The notes under the pieces are model-generated. The model was not told the origin of the DNA. It did not search any database and saw only the letters and a list, made by a program, of their open reading frames with translations. Source: Byssochlamys sp. IMV 00236 (Eukaryota; Ascomycota; Eurotiomycetes; Eurotiales; Thermoascaceae). Taken from it: 64,000 bases of DNA. Positions 21,901 through 34,409 of this stretch are shown here, in pieces (within the stretch, counting starts at the first letter, position 1; each line of letters starts with the position of its first letter). The stretch covers positions 300,661-364,660 of the forward strand of contig MSJH02000802.1 of assembly GCA_001931875.2 (NCBI GenBank). Direction: 5' to 3'. The position numbers were made by a program, and so were the translations under genes.

Positions 21901-24900
21901 CTCCATCGTCTGAATCCAGGGCAGGATTGCCGCTACCATGTTGCGCTGGCTGTCGGGTTGGAGATTGCGGAAATGCAAGGAAAACTCGGAGAAGATCGTG
22001 AACGCCAGATCGGCGTGCTGCTTGGCCAGCCGTTTCGACGTCTCGAACTGTGCTAGCTTGTAGACGGCCGTGGTCTTATCGGAGATACTGATGTCAAAAT
22101 CTTGTAACCGCGAGCTTTTCTGTTGGCGTTCCTCTAACGTGCGTAGGAGCCTGGCCGACTTCATTCGGATCTCGCGTTTCTGATTGCCCAGTGTGAAGAG
22201 CACAGCACCCAGGATCCGCCAGAACGCTAGCGGATAATCAGTGTGCTCGATCAACACCTCCGTGACAACTTCAAAGTAGCTCTCTAGGGCCTTGGGGCGT
22301 TCGCTGATATAGCACATCTCGACCGAGCGCTCTAACAGGTAAGGGTATTCCTTGTTATGGGTGATCAGGTTCTTCAGCGCTCGTCGGCCGATCGTATGCC
22401 ACTTGTCGCTGACCGTGTTGAAAATGATATCGATCCACGATAACATCCGGCCCACGTCAAACTGCAGGACAGAGCCGCTTTCCGTTGTGATGCTGATAGG
22501 CCCGGCACAGAGGGATGCCATAGCACTGAGCGCCGCTGCCCGCAGATTCTTCTTCTCGATCTCCATCGCGGCAGCCGTGTTTCGTATCTCCCCTGTCTCG
22601 TGTTGATGGGCTAGCGCGAACTTCCGCATATTCTCTTCCCGCTGGGAGATTTGGGCTTGGTTGGGGGAATAGCCACACCAGTCCTCCATCAGAGAAAATG
22701 CCGATTTTCTTGATTCGAAAGGCAGCCAGCGAGATGGATCCTTAGTTCGGTTGATGCCTTCGAAGAGTTCCTCCATCAAGCCGCAGTAGTGAAACCGGAG
22801 TTTCTGGAACTCCCAGTCATTCTGCACTTCAACGTCACTCAGGAAGATCCGTAGATCCTTGGTATAGGTGACTAGATTATTAACGATCCAGTCGTCATTG
22901 TATACCTCCGGCTCCTTCAGAAAATGCGACGTTAATTTGTAGACGTGTGTCACTTCAGTGCGCAGTCGGTCCGTCCTGCGATTGCGACGTGGGCTGCTTG
23001 GTGTCCGATGGTGAGCACCAATACGGACCTTGGCCTCTTCATTGCACGTGGTGACAGCATACTGCAATGATTCCAGCAAGGTGCGATAAAGATTCTTCTT
23101 AATAGAGCCAAGTGCGACTACTATCGCGTTCCTAATTGAGTCCGGCTCAGCAGACAGCAAGGGGATGACAAAGGCAAAGAGAGCCCTCGCGGAGCTAATC
23201 TTGTCCTGTGCTTGCTGCCCTCCTTTGGAGGCTTTGCGGGCATGCTGATTAGCCAGCTGACTTTGAGATTGGGCACCAACAGTATTCACAGTTGTGCAAG
23301 CCATTACGAGATAGAGCTTCCACTGTTCGATCAGGATCTCAGCGGCCGCGTTATTCCGGCCGAGCGTACGCCCATTGCCAAGGTCCATCGGTGCATACTG
23401 AGGACCACGAGGACTCTCAGCCAGCGCAGCAATGCTCTTGTGCATCTGCACCAGTCGCGCACATACAATCTCACGGCTCAGAGTGACGGCAAACGGGCAT
23501 GTATCGAAACTGATGCGGATAATGTTCGGAAACACTTTGGACCAGAGCGTCGAGTCATACGATACCTCGCTGCTGCAGAGCTCGATCAACGTATTTTGCA
23601 ACGTGCTTCTTCTCTTTCCCTTCTGCAGTCGACTCTTTTCAGCTATCGTAAGCTGCTCGTCGTTCAAATCGAGTATCTGCTGAGAGTCCGCCTCAAGAAT
23701 CCGGATAACCCTGGTGTTTTCTTTTCCGAGGGCACTGTCAAATTCTGTGACAAGCCGCAGGACAGTGATTGCAAAAGCGCGGACTCTTCGAGACTGTGAG
23801 CATAAGAAGAAGAGACCATGGGACTCAATCTCCTCAACATGTGCAAGCACGCTGGAGAGGTCGAGTTTCAATGCTCGACTTCCAGATCCGTTTTTATCCG
23901 TGGGCTCTGCCGCCGCCGCTTCTTTTGACTTCTGCTTGATCTCCTCGATCCAGATCCGTAGTAGTTCGACATAAAGCCGCAGAGTAGACTCGATATGGCC
24001 CGGCCCAAGCATACCCTCATCGGACATGGTTGAGTACCGCGCGTCAAAATTGAAAATGAAGCGTGCGAAGCCGATGGTAACCTGCTGCGCATGGGATTGG
24101 CGTGCAATCGACTTCAAGGACTCTGCGGATGAAATGGCGATATTGGACTGCACATGGGCGGTTCCGGTGCAGAGGAGGTTGATGAGCGAATTGAACGGAA
24201 TATGATCGGATAGACAGCGAGGCAGAGCCTGCACAGCCACGTGCAGCAAGTCGTAGAAGCTCTGCTTCTGATCTGGGCCAGCGGAGTGATCATCTCTCCT
24301 TGTAAAACTAAAGGCCTCAGAAATAGGCGTTTTTGGTGTCGACCCGCTGAACTTCTCATCGAGCGCAGCCTGGCCACCAAACGTATTGTCGCAGAGCAGA
24401 GTGATCTTACCTAGGATCTCACAGAAGCGAACGTAGTGTTCTCTGGATTTATCACTCAACTTGCTTATATTGACCGGGCGGGACAACAGATCATCCTTGT
24501 TCTCGAGTGTGGTTGAGAGCCTTGGGTCCGTGAGGAACTGGGCCCGATGGATCTGCGACGATATCGGCACGTCGGTGAAAGTATTCGCCATGGAGCCCTG
24601 AGGGAAAGGAGGATAGAGCTGACTGCTGTTCTCGAGATCGCTCATTATGGCCAAGAACGAACGGATCCCGATAACCACCTTTTCGGGTTCCATTTGTTCA
24701 ATCTTTAGTTCTTTTCCAGAAAGAATCAGGTCGGAGTTTATAAGAGGGAAAATAATATTTCGGAAGCACAGGTCAGGATGCTTGAAACCAATCATCCGGA
24801 CTAGCTGTACAAGAGGCTCTGCCACCGATGGTTCAGTTGTCAAGTACGTGCGTCTCCCAGCCGGCAGTGCAACCTTGACTACTTCCTCGACCTTCTTCAA

Positions 24901-27139
24901 GGCAGTGGTAGGGTTATCGGGAGATCGAAACAGGTAGGTCCAGAGTAGGCGGCACATAGCCTGAAGTGCTGGACCTCTAGTCGGACGATCCTTCAATTTC
25001 GGAGGCAGGCTCATAATGATGGAGAGCCACTGGGAAGAGAAAGATGACGACACGCATAAGAGCAGGATGTGCAGAGGGAAACCGGACGACCAGTGGCGCG
25101 GTTTCGTGAGCAATTGCGCCAATCTAGGCTGAACCAATTCCAGGAATTCCTTCCATTTGGGATGAGATAGGTCGCAAGCGGGGTTCTCTGCCACCGGGAG
25201 TAGTAGCTTCTCGAATATATAGCAGTATGCTTGCTTAATCCGTTGGCCATGAGCGTTCACGAAGAGCCGCGCCAGTGATCGCATAAAGTCGCAGGATCTA
25301 CTCCATACATCGTCGGGGTATGTCTTGATGCGAACGTGCCGCATCCCAAGGACCAGCAGTTCCACTTTGGCATCCGCATCTTTCGACGGGCCGCGAAGAG
25401 GTTCGTCCTTCTGGTAGCGTTCGAGCTCGTTCAGGAACCTATTTGTCACGCTTGTAAAGTTCGTCTCGCTCATGATTCCGAGCAACTGCCCGTAGATCCT
25501 CCAATTGGCCATTCGTAGCGGTGAAGCGGCAATTTGATCTGGATCCACGGTCTTCAACTGGCCAAAGACAATGTCTTCCAAGCGCTCCGCCATCTCAATA
25601 GTTATCGCGGACAGAGTGCTCTGGTGAAATATTTCGATCAAGACTCTACACACCAGGTAGACCGAAACGGTAGCTCGACGCTCCGCTAGGATGACATCTT
25701 CATGTCTGGAGAGAAGTGTGTGCGGCGGATGCGTAGAATCCCCGTTCGTCGGATGAGATTCGCCTGTTGGAGAAGGTTCTGTATTACGCCGCATTATCAA
25801 CCCATGGTCTAAAGGCGGTGGTTTCTGAATGTTAAAAGATTGGCATTAGTAGCTGTCAGAATGTCTATGATTCAGCCGCAGTTAAACATACCTGAGTAGC
25901 CATCTGCTTGGCCATACTCGCGGCTTCGCCTTTCGCTTTCCGCCAGAACATGATCGTGTCGATCAAAGGCTTCGGCTTCTGACGTGCGATATGACCAAGA
26001 GCCGATATGAGCTGATCGAAGGTGGGATCTGCTCCTGGCCCACAAACTTCCTCCACAGGAGCTTCTAGCTCCCCAAGCTTCATTATACATTGGTTGATCT
26101 TATTGTCGGCCTGGCCGACGAACTGGATGTGCATTAGCGAGATCCTCTTGGCCCTAATGGAAGAGGGGTATTTACTGAGTTGAAGAGATGGTGCAGGGCA
26201 TATTCACCCACGGTCTTCGATTCCGGTGGATGGTGATGATGATGCTTCGAGGTGGTTCGGGCGTGCGATTGCTCCCGCCGTGGTCTCCCGTTTGTTGATA
26301 CCATTTTTCGATGTGTAGGGTTCCTGGGCTGCGCGGCACTGGGCTCATCCGTATCATTATCCTCGATCGTACTCAAGCCCGGCGGCTGCACGTGGCTTGT
26401 TCCATTGCTCCCTGGACTAGTATAACTTGTCTGCTGCTCAGGCTGCTCCAGACGGCCAGCTAGTGTCGACTCCGCCTCCGAACTGCCACTGCGGCCAAAC
26501 GATGCGATTATCTCCGGACTCAAGGGGTTTGCGGTGGTGGAAGAGGCGGCGAAGCTCGGGTTCCGCGAGTGCTGGATGCCATGTACGATGGACGTCTGAC
26601 GGTGGTGGCCGTATGAGTTGGACGGTCTCCTCTCTATGTTTGGTTCGTATCCAGGACCGGGACGAGCAGAGCTAGGTTCAGGACTTTTCGATTGGGATTG
26701 GCCGCGATGGCGTTGCTGGGATTGTAGCGTCGAGAGACCCGAGACGGAGGTATCGCCCGGCCTCCCTCTGGCAGCGGATGTTTCTCGACTGTGGACAGTC
26801 GACGATGACTGTGGATTCCGGACGGGCACGCGCTCTAGTGGAGAGGGACCATTATGGTGCGACGCGACGTTGGACTCATCAGGGATGAGGGGCATCGTTG
26901 ACTGAAGGGGCGCAGCCTGCCGCATAGCATGAGGTGCGGCTATATTAAAAAGAAGCGTTCCAAGTTAGATATACACATGTCTTCCGAGTTCTTACAACGT
27001 CGATACAGGCAGGTCCAGCCGCGATTCGACCATTCCAGGGGAGGGGATCGAAGGGCAGTAGTCGAATATCAAACGAGGGAAGCTCCGGATGTTTGAGGCG
27101 GGCAAAAAAAAAAGGGCTTAACTCACCGTTGGGCTGCAT
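18962..27139 (-). CDS. tao3: Furry/Tao3 (PAG1, Mor2) cell-morphogenesis scaffold
   Basis: Five exons: 27139-27127, 26939-26176, 26122-25892, 25824-21493 and 21439-18962, totalling 2605 residues with phase kept throughout. Residues 1 to about 240 are disordered, with a His run. The conserved start of the Furry/MOR2-PAG1 N-terminal domain follows (VGEYALHHLFNS joined to FVGQADNKINQCIMKL), then a long helical-repeat body and a C-terminal conserved region. The tail carries a Gln run and a Ser/Pro-rich region. Family members are giant scaffolds of the RAM/MOR pathway that activate the NDR kinase (Cbk1/Orb6/Cot-1) for polarised growth and septation. The first 13-base exon is the weakest part of the model; ATGs at 26925 or 26895 are alternatives. 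Confidence 0.92.
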
Positions 27140-29456
27140 CTTTGGCGATCGCCATTCACTAGCCACCAAGGGCTCAGCTAAAGTCAGGCAGAAGACAATG
27201 GAAGGACCAGAGTGACTCGGTCATTGTCGTCCATGACGGACTTCGGGAAAAAGGGATGCCTTGGAGAGCTGGTCCTTGCATGAACGTTGACGTTGAGCTG
27301 GTGTCGTGCTTCGCGATGGCGGCTTAGCACGGACGGCGGTCCGCTCTGCAGGTGCCAAACCTGGCCGACGAGCCCGATGTCCAGATGCCAACTCCAGACT
27401 TCTTCCATCCACCATGCTGAGCTCATGCTCTCTGATGGCCTCGGCGTCATCCCTGACCCAATCACTGCTGGTCCCTGAGCCTGAACCCCTGAAATATCGG
27501 ACCGACACCTCGTGGAGAACCACGTTGCGCCGTAGTTTCATCAAGCTAGGCCGCTAGGGAGCCCATCTCCTCAGTGCAAGCCACGCCTGTTGAGAATGCC
27601 AATAGTACAGATCAGATCTCAGGTGCTGCTACACTACGGAGAACACAAGACGTCTATGTTTCCCCCGTCATCTCCAGGACGTCACCCCATCAGATCGACT
27701 CTCCCACGTTCGACTGCGGGGGATCCACGATGGCCCTTATATGCTTCGAGTAATAAACCATGGTCATGATCTTCATACCCCAGGAGAGAGAGTCGAGCGA
27801 AGATAATAATAGTATAGTAATTTCTGGAAGCCTGGGCCCTTAAGGAACAGGGTTGACTGTGCGCTCTACGGAGTAGTATTGAGTCTACAATCGAAGGACT
27901 CTCGTGAAGACTGGAGGTGATTGATAGACTACCCCTGGGGTATAATGGCTATTTTAATCCTGCTCTCGAACACACCTCATAGACTCTTACTCATCTCTGC
28001 TCTATTGAGTCTCCGGTGAAGACCGCGAAATTCCGGTCATCATCGCTGACGATGCAGTAAGATTGATAGCTAGTTAGTTGACTAGTTAGTTAGAGCTTTC
28101 TAAGCTTTCTAAGCGATCATATCACACGAGTCGTAGATAAACTTTACGCCAAAGATGGGTGTTTTGATAAGATAATAATAATAGCCTTTCACTGTACCTT
28201 GCACCGTGTTTACGGTGCATGACAACATCTGCAAATCAGCATGAAGTTGGATACTGATTTCTTTTCTCTAGGTTTTGTTGTAAGAAGACAACGCGAGTAT
28301 ATAGTATATATATCGTCCGGTTGGCGTCTGTTCCATTACTGGCGCGGAATATGCCCGCAGCTCCAACATCCGATGAAGGTAAGAAAACCCTGAAGGAACA
28401 AGGAGCAAAAATTGAATACTATTTGCCGGGACATTCGGATATCTAGCATGAGGGAGAGCATCTGATTGTTCTGTGGTCTGTGGCATCCCTGGCTTCAGGG
28501 TGCGACCCCGCAGAGTGCTCTCGTGCCGAAAACGCTCCCATTCTCTTTTCTCTTGTGGGTTTTCCCTAGGTATCGTTTATCCTAGAGTTGGATGCCAGGA
28601 GAAGGCGGCATTCTTCGGCTAGGGTTTGCTGTCGGCAAAGCTATCGGAATGGCGCGTAGCAGTTGATACCGCCAGGCGAAGATGTCTATGGTAATTACCC
28701 CATCTTTGGCCGTGTGGGGTTTCCGTTTTGCCCTTTGGCAGTGAAGGTTCAGGATCTGAGGTCCGATTCCTTCTGTTCGGTTGACGGATCCCGGATCCTG
28801 GGGACACAATATATAAGTACGTAGTAAGTATTTAGCCTGCGAGATAGTTAGATAGATAGGCGGTTATTCATACCACCCCTGTCGCCTCTTCCTCTTCTCT
28901 CTCTCTCTCTCTCTCTGTAATTCTCCTCCTCCCCTAACATCTCCGGTACGGACGGGATCCTCCCTTACCTTGACAGGAGCTGTTGTCCGCACTAAGGATT
29001 GCTTAGTAGGACTTCGACCCCCCTGGCACGGAGCATCTTTACTGTCATAGACATAATCTGACCGATACACACAAGAACAGCGTGTCCTCAACGCCGTTCC
29101 ACTCCCCTATTATTATTACTTCTTTATTTGTTGTTCCGCCTGGGGGCCAAGAAGCATCGTCGACGAGGTTGTTCCGGTTCCCGGCGGCGCAGAAAGTGGT
29201 TCAGCTAGTTCAGCTAGGCAGCGTCCGTGCTCAGGTCAACGCCCCAGTACTTCAGAATACGGGCTGCTCATCAGACCACCTGGTCTAACCTTCAGCTGCT
29301 TTCTCCCGGATCTATCTTTCCGATAATCGGTGCACCGTCGCGCGTGCGAATTGGTGTCTGGTATCGTGAGAAAGAGTCCTTGACTCTCGAGAGGGTTCTT
29401 CTCTCCTCTCACTGTGTCCGGCGACTCTCATACCGTGTTTCTCTCTCAACGGCAAG
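27140..29456. promoter_or_regulatory. 2.3 kb divergent region between TAO3 and cprA
   Basis: The longest regulatory space in the core block. It must hold both promoters and probably long leaders. Short open frames at 27184-27557 and 29082-29508 are not conserved-looking and could act as upstream ORFs. No protein-coding gene is supported. Confidence 0.45.
28897..28917. repeat. (CT)n microsatellite upstream of cprA
   Basis: A TC dinucleotide run about 540 bases before the cprA start, on the coding strand. It could mark a transcription start region, but this is only a compositional argument. Confidence 0.8.
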
Positions 29457-31611
29457 ATGGCGCAGATCGACACTCTCGACCTGCTCGTCCTGGTGGCCCT
29501 CTTGGTAGGTAGCGTGGCCTACTTCACCAAGGGAACCTACTGGGCAGTTGCAAAGGACCCGTATGCTTCTTCCTATGGCGCCGTCAATGGCGCCAAAGCT
29601 GGCAAGACCAGGGACATCATCGAGAAGATGGAGGAAACGGGCAAGAACTGCGTTATCTTCTATGGCTCCCAGACTGGTACCGCGGAGGATTACGCTTCTC
29701 GACTGGCAAAGGAAGGATCCCAGAGATTCGGCCTGAAGACTATGGTTGCGGATATCGAAGAATACGACTATGAGAACCTCGACAAGTGGCCCGAAGATAA
29801 GGTCGCCTTCTTCGTTCTCGCTACCTACGGCGAGGGCGAACCTACGGATAACGCGGTCGAATTCTACCAGTTCATCACCGGCGAGGATGTTTCGTTCGAG
29901 AGCGGCGACGAAAAGCCTCTGTCTTCTCTCAAGTATGTGGCTTTCGGTCTGGGAAACAACACCTACGAACACTACAATGCCATGGTCCGCCATGTTGATG
30001 CGGCCCTGACCAAACTGGGTGCTCAAAGGATCGGAGCTGCTGGCGAAGGTGACGATGGTGCTGGTACAATGGAAGAGGATTTCTTGGCCTGGAAGGAACC
30101 CATGTGGGAAGCTCTGTCCAAGGCGATGGGTCTGGAAGAGCGTGAGGCTGTCTATGAGCCGGTGTTCTCGGTCACTGAAGAAGAGCAACTGTCCCCCGAA
30201 GATGAGAATGTCTATCTGGGTGAGCCCACCCAGGCTCACCTGGAAGGTGGCGGTCGCGGTCCGTACTCTGCTCACAACCCGTACATTGCACCGATCGTGG
30301 AGTCTCGCGAACTGTTCACCGTTAAAGATCGTAACTGTCTGCACATGGAAGTCGACATCTCTGGAAGCAATCTGAACTACCAGACTGGTGACCACATCGC
30401 GGTCTGGCCCTCCAACGCTGGCATCGAGGTTGATCGTTTCCTGAAAGTCTTCGGTCTGGATGGTAAGCGCGACACTGTCATTTCCATCAAATGTCTCGAT
30501 GTCACCGCCAAGGTTCCTTTCCCGACCCCAACCACGTACGATGCCGCTGTCCGATACTACATGGAGATTTGCGCACCGGTTTCTCGACAGTTTGTTTCCA
30601 CTCTCGCCGGCTTCGCCCCCGACGAAGAGACCAAGGCAGAGCTTACCCGCCTGGGCAGTGACAAGGACTACTTCCACCAAAAGGTTGCTGGTCAGTGCTT
30701 CAACATCGCCCAGGCCATCCAGAGTGTTACGTCAAAGCCGTTGTCTGCTGTCCCATTCTCGCTCCTGGTTGAAGGAATCAACAAGATCCAGCCTAGATAC
30801 TATTCGATCTCCTCCTCGTCCCTCGTCCAGCCGGACAAGGTCAGCATCTCTGCCGTCGTCGAGTCTGTCCGTATTCCTGGCGCTAGCCACATTGTCAAGG
30901 GTGTCACGACCAACTATCTTCTGGCGCTTAAGCAGAAGCAGCACGGTGACCCCAACCCCGACCCCCATGGCCTTACATACTCGATCACTGGGCCAAGAAA
31001 CAAATACGACGGCATCCATGTCCCCGTGCACATCCGTCACTCCAACTTCAAGCTGCCCTCTGACCCGTCCAAGCCTATTATCATGATCGGCCCCGGAACT
31101 GGTGTTGCTCCGTTCCGTGGCTTCATCCAGGAGCGCGCTGCCCAGGCTGCCAATGGTGACAAGGTTGGCACCACTCTTCTGTTCTTCGGATGCCGCAACC
31201 GCGAGGAGGATTTCTTGTATAAGGATGAATGGGAAGTATGTAGCACTCTCCCTATATTTCCGTTTCTATATTTTTCTTTCCTATATTCAGACTCATGCTG
31301 ACTCCCCATTCTAGTCTTACGGAGAGAAGCTTGGTGACGCATTCAAGCTCATTACTGCCTTCTCCCGTGAAGGGCCACAAAAGGTGTATGTACAGCACAG
31401 GTTGCGTGAGAACGCGGATCTGGTGAACGAACTACTGGAAAAGAAGGCCAACATCTACGTCTGTGGTGATGCATCCAACATGGCTCGCGAGGTTAACACT
31501 GTCCTCGGCCAGATCATCGCTGAGAAGCGCGGTCTGTCGCCAGAGAAGGGTGAAGATATCGTGAAGCACATGCGGAGCAACGGCACCTACCAGGAAGACG
31601 TGTGGTCTTGA
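29457..31611 (+). CDS. cprA: NADPH-cytochrome P450 reductase
   Basis: Two exons, 29457-31235 and 31315-31611, giving 691 residues; the Aspergillus CprA protein is of similar length. An N-terminal ER anchor spans about residues 8-23. The flavodoxin domain shows the FMN motifs YGSQTGTAEDYA (about residue 70), ATYGEGEPTDNA and GLGNNTYEHYN. The FAD module has PRYYSISSSS, and the NADPH site has GPGTGVAPFRGF and the C-terminal EDVWS with the FAD-stacking Trp. It passes electrons from NADPH to microsomal P450s, for example sterol 14-demethylase, and to other acceptors. The single intron, GTATGT...TTCTAG, is near the 3' end. Confidence 0.97.
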
Positions 31612-34198
31612 ACCGGTTGTCCTCGTCTCCGTATTGAGGAGGTTTGATCTTCACTTCTCATGTGTAAATCTCCTTGGGGATCTATTTTGATTCATATATA
31701 ATGTCTCTGCTGTATGACCGGAGTCGCTGGTGGACCGATTCGTCTTGCTGCCCTATGACAAAGCTAGGTGTTATTGTTGACTCGGGTCGCATGCATTTCT
31801 TTTTGAACATATATAATGGATGAAATAGACAATGTTTTTGATCGTCAATCGGTCAGGACACCGATGGGTTACTAGCCGTCCGGGTCAATTGGTCGCGAAT
31901 ATGGCGCTGGGAAATAGCCTACCTGCAAGAAATCCCACCGCATTGGGTGGGTATCTGAGTCTCATGATGAGTTTCAATTTCTTTGAAGAAAATACAAGTT
32001 CCTTTTTTTCTCCACGGATTATATTTCTATATGTTTATCGACAGAATGCTGTACCTATTCGTTCTGTAGGTAGTAATTCATGACACTTCAAGTTTACCGT
32101 GCTCTGTTTCTCGAGTCTGACCTTGCCGCTATCCTCAGACCTCTCTGTACAGAACTGATTATTTCCTAGTTGGGAAATATATACTCCTTTAGCCATTCTG
32201 ATCCGCTGGATACACGGTGACGTCTTTCCCCCACAGTACTACTACTGTCCCTAACTAGCCTGGCAAATAACTCCGGCTCTCTGCTTTTCCGAACCTATAT
32301 TCCGGTGGCATTATTATTCCGAAGCTGCACGGAATATTCCGTACTCAGGGCGGTGAACTTTCTCAGACAAGGGGATGGCAGAAAGCACGAGAGTCCTGAT
32401 TTAATCATGTCACATTTATTATTAGCGGCAACCCCCTTGAACACTAAACAAACAACACTTCATCTTGGAGTTCACGGCATTTACCTCTCTTAAGAACTAA
32501 AATCACAGGCAACGCTACACTCCTCCCTTGCGTGCTCAGCCTCTTTGATGAAACATTGACAAATAAGATCTGTGGCGCAGAACGCTAAAGCACGGACGAG
32601 ATCTCGCATCCGCGCGGGTAGTGGAGTTGGAGGAGACGGCTCGGAGATTTCCCCTTGTTAGAAACCGTGCACTGTGTGGTGATAAGTGACCATGTTGGGT
32701 GTCGGGAACTTAGCTGTCGCTGTCGCTAAAATAATATTGCTGTATAAAGTATGCTGAACGGTTGTCCTAACAAGTGCATAACTGACAAGTTGTTAAGGTA
32801 CCTAGATAAAGAGAAATGATGGAAGATACTCTTCTTGAATCCCCGGAGAATTGGCAATAACATGCTGCCGCTCTGTATCATTCTTGGCCGTGAATTTTGC
32901 TTTTGGTAGTCTTCCACTGCTATCTGGATCAAGCATCCTTGAAAAGAAACATATATCATGCGTAATTACGCAGTGTCGTCCGCAATAATTCTGGCCTGAA
33001 TCCACGAGGCTAGACCAGTGAAACTTCTTCTGACACGAGCTATACATAGTTGCCGGTCAGCCTGGCCGGACTGCCCAGGAACCATGAAATTTCCGACGGA
33101 AGGGTTCTATGCAATTCGTTATTATTCTCCGATATTGGATTCCAAGGATGAAAACTTACTCGGCAGCAAATGGCAAGGATGCCATACAGACAGCTTTGTG
33201 GAGATCGAAATAGCTATCCAACGACCGTGCAATGTGGCTGGTTAAGCGGCAGGAATATCCGCGAGCTAATATGAGATCCACCTCCAAGCGCATCCTGGAT
33301 CTGATATTTCGAGGCCAGCTGAAGAGTCTTGGTCGCTTATTCGTCCATTATAAGTCGGCTCAATGTTGCCAAGAAGGATAGTTAGGAGTTCCCAACCCCA
33401 GCAGTGGCTGTCCTTTGCTTGCTCCGTTGCCCTGGATTGACTCGGACCAGTTTAGGATGACTGGGGGGCGGAAAGAAGGACCTTTTTCCCTTTCCTCATT
33501 TATGCCACAGGTCCCTACGATCGTGGGGAATGGAGAAAGGCGTAGGAAAGTCCGCTGTCATAGAGAGCTCAGCCTAGTCTTCCGTGAGACGCAAATTCCG
33601 TGTGCTTTTGCTTCGATGCTGTGCCTGAGGTGTTCCTATGTGCCTTCTTGTTTCTCGTGAACAAACCCAATTGGGACCATGAGATGTGCTCCTTCCCTGG
33701 TAGGAGCTTCCTGCAGGCACAACATCCCTCCTCCCACGCCCTCGTCCTCGTCTTGGTCTCCTCGTCTCCCGTCTCTTCATCATCCTCTTCATCCTCTTCA
33801 TTCTCATCATCTCATCTCCAGTTCTCCATCTTCCTTGCCAGCTCTCAGCTGATTGCATCTCTCTGCCCTTATTTACCTTATCCGTGCTCATCTGCACTAC
33901 CTCTATTGTAGCCTCACTTTACTCTCGTTCTTCTCTAGTCGATCCGGCGATCATTTACCTCACCTGGTTATTGAAGCTCAGGTGGACTGGCTTCGCCATC
34001 CATCTGACGTCTTTGCTATATCCATCCAGACATTCCGTAAGTTTTATCCATCGGAGCTCAAGAACCAATGTCCTTCGTTCTGCTTGGTTCTTTTGGCCCG
34101 ACCCAATCTGCTGACGTTGGGTCCCAACAAGCAGGGAGGATCAAGACCGGTCTTCTTCCTGTTTTTTAAAGAATCGTTCAGAAGATTGAGTAGTCGAG
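31612..34198. promoter_or_regulatory. Region between cprA and RRM gene, with pyrimidine-rich leader
   Basis: About the first 200 bases are the cprA 3' UTR. The middle (31.8-33.4 kb) is AT-rich with no supported gene. From about 33720 to 33830 there is a strong TC-rich tract with TCATCC-type repeats, likely marking the promoter or leader of the RNA-binding protein gene. Many short ORFs here would act as upstream ORFs if transcribed. Confidence 0.45.
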
Positions 34199-34409
34199 GT
34201 AAGGATACCACTGTCTGCTTCAAATCTATTCCTCGTCCGTGATCAGAGACTCTCGGTACTTTGTTCCGCATTGTTTGTTTTGCTGCACCTGTAATATGAT
34301 TTCATCTGTACTTCGTCTGCGGCAGAGGATGAATATACTGCAGTTATTACCTTTGCCGATGATATACGGGGAAATGAGACTAACATCATACTCAATGGGT
34401 GCGTTCAAG
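34199..34409 (+). other. Probable 5' UTR intron of the RRM gene
   Basis: A GTAAGG donor at 34199, a perfect ACTAAC branch site near 34379 and the only nearby acceptor (TTCAAG) end exactly at the proposed ATG. Splicing would remove five in-frame upstream ATGs. This is inferred from splice signals only. Confidence 0.5.

Noticed and set aside
29409..30680. 423-codon open frame antisense to cprA
   Set aside because: It mirrors the strongly biased codon use of cprA on the other strand; no domain, and cprA itself is certain.
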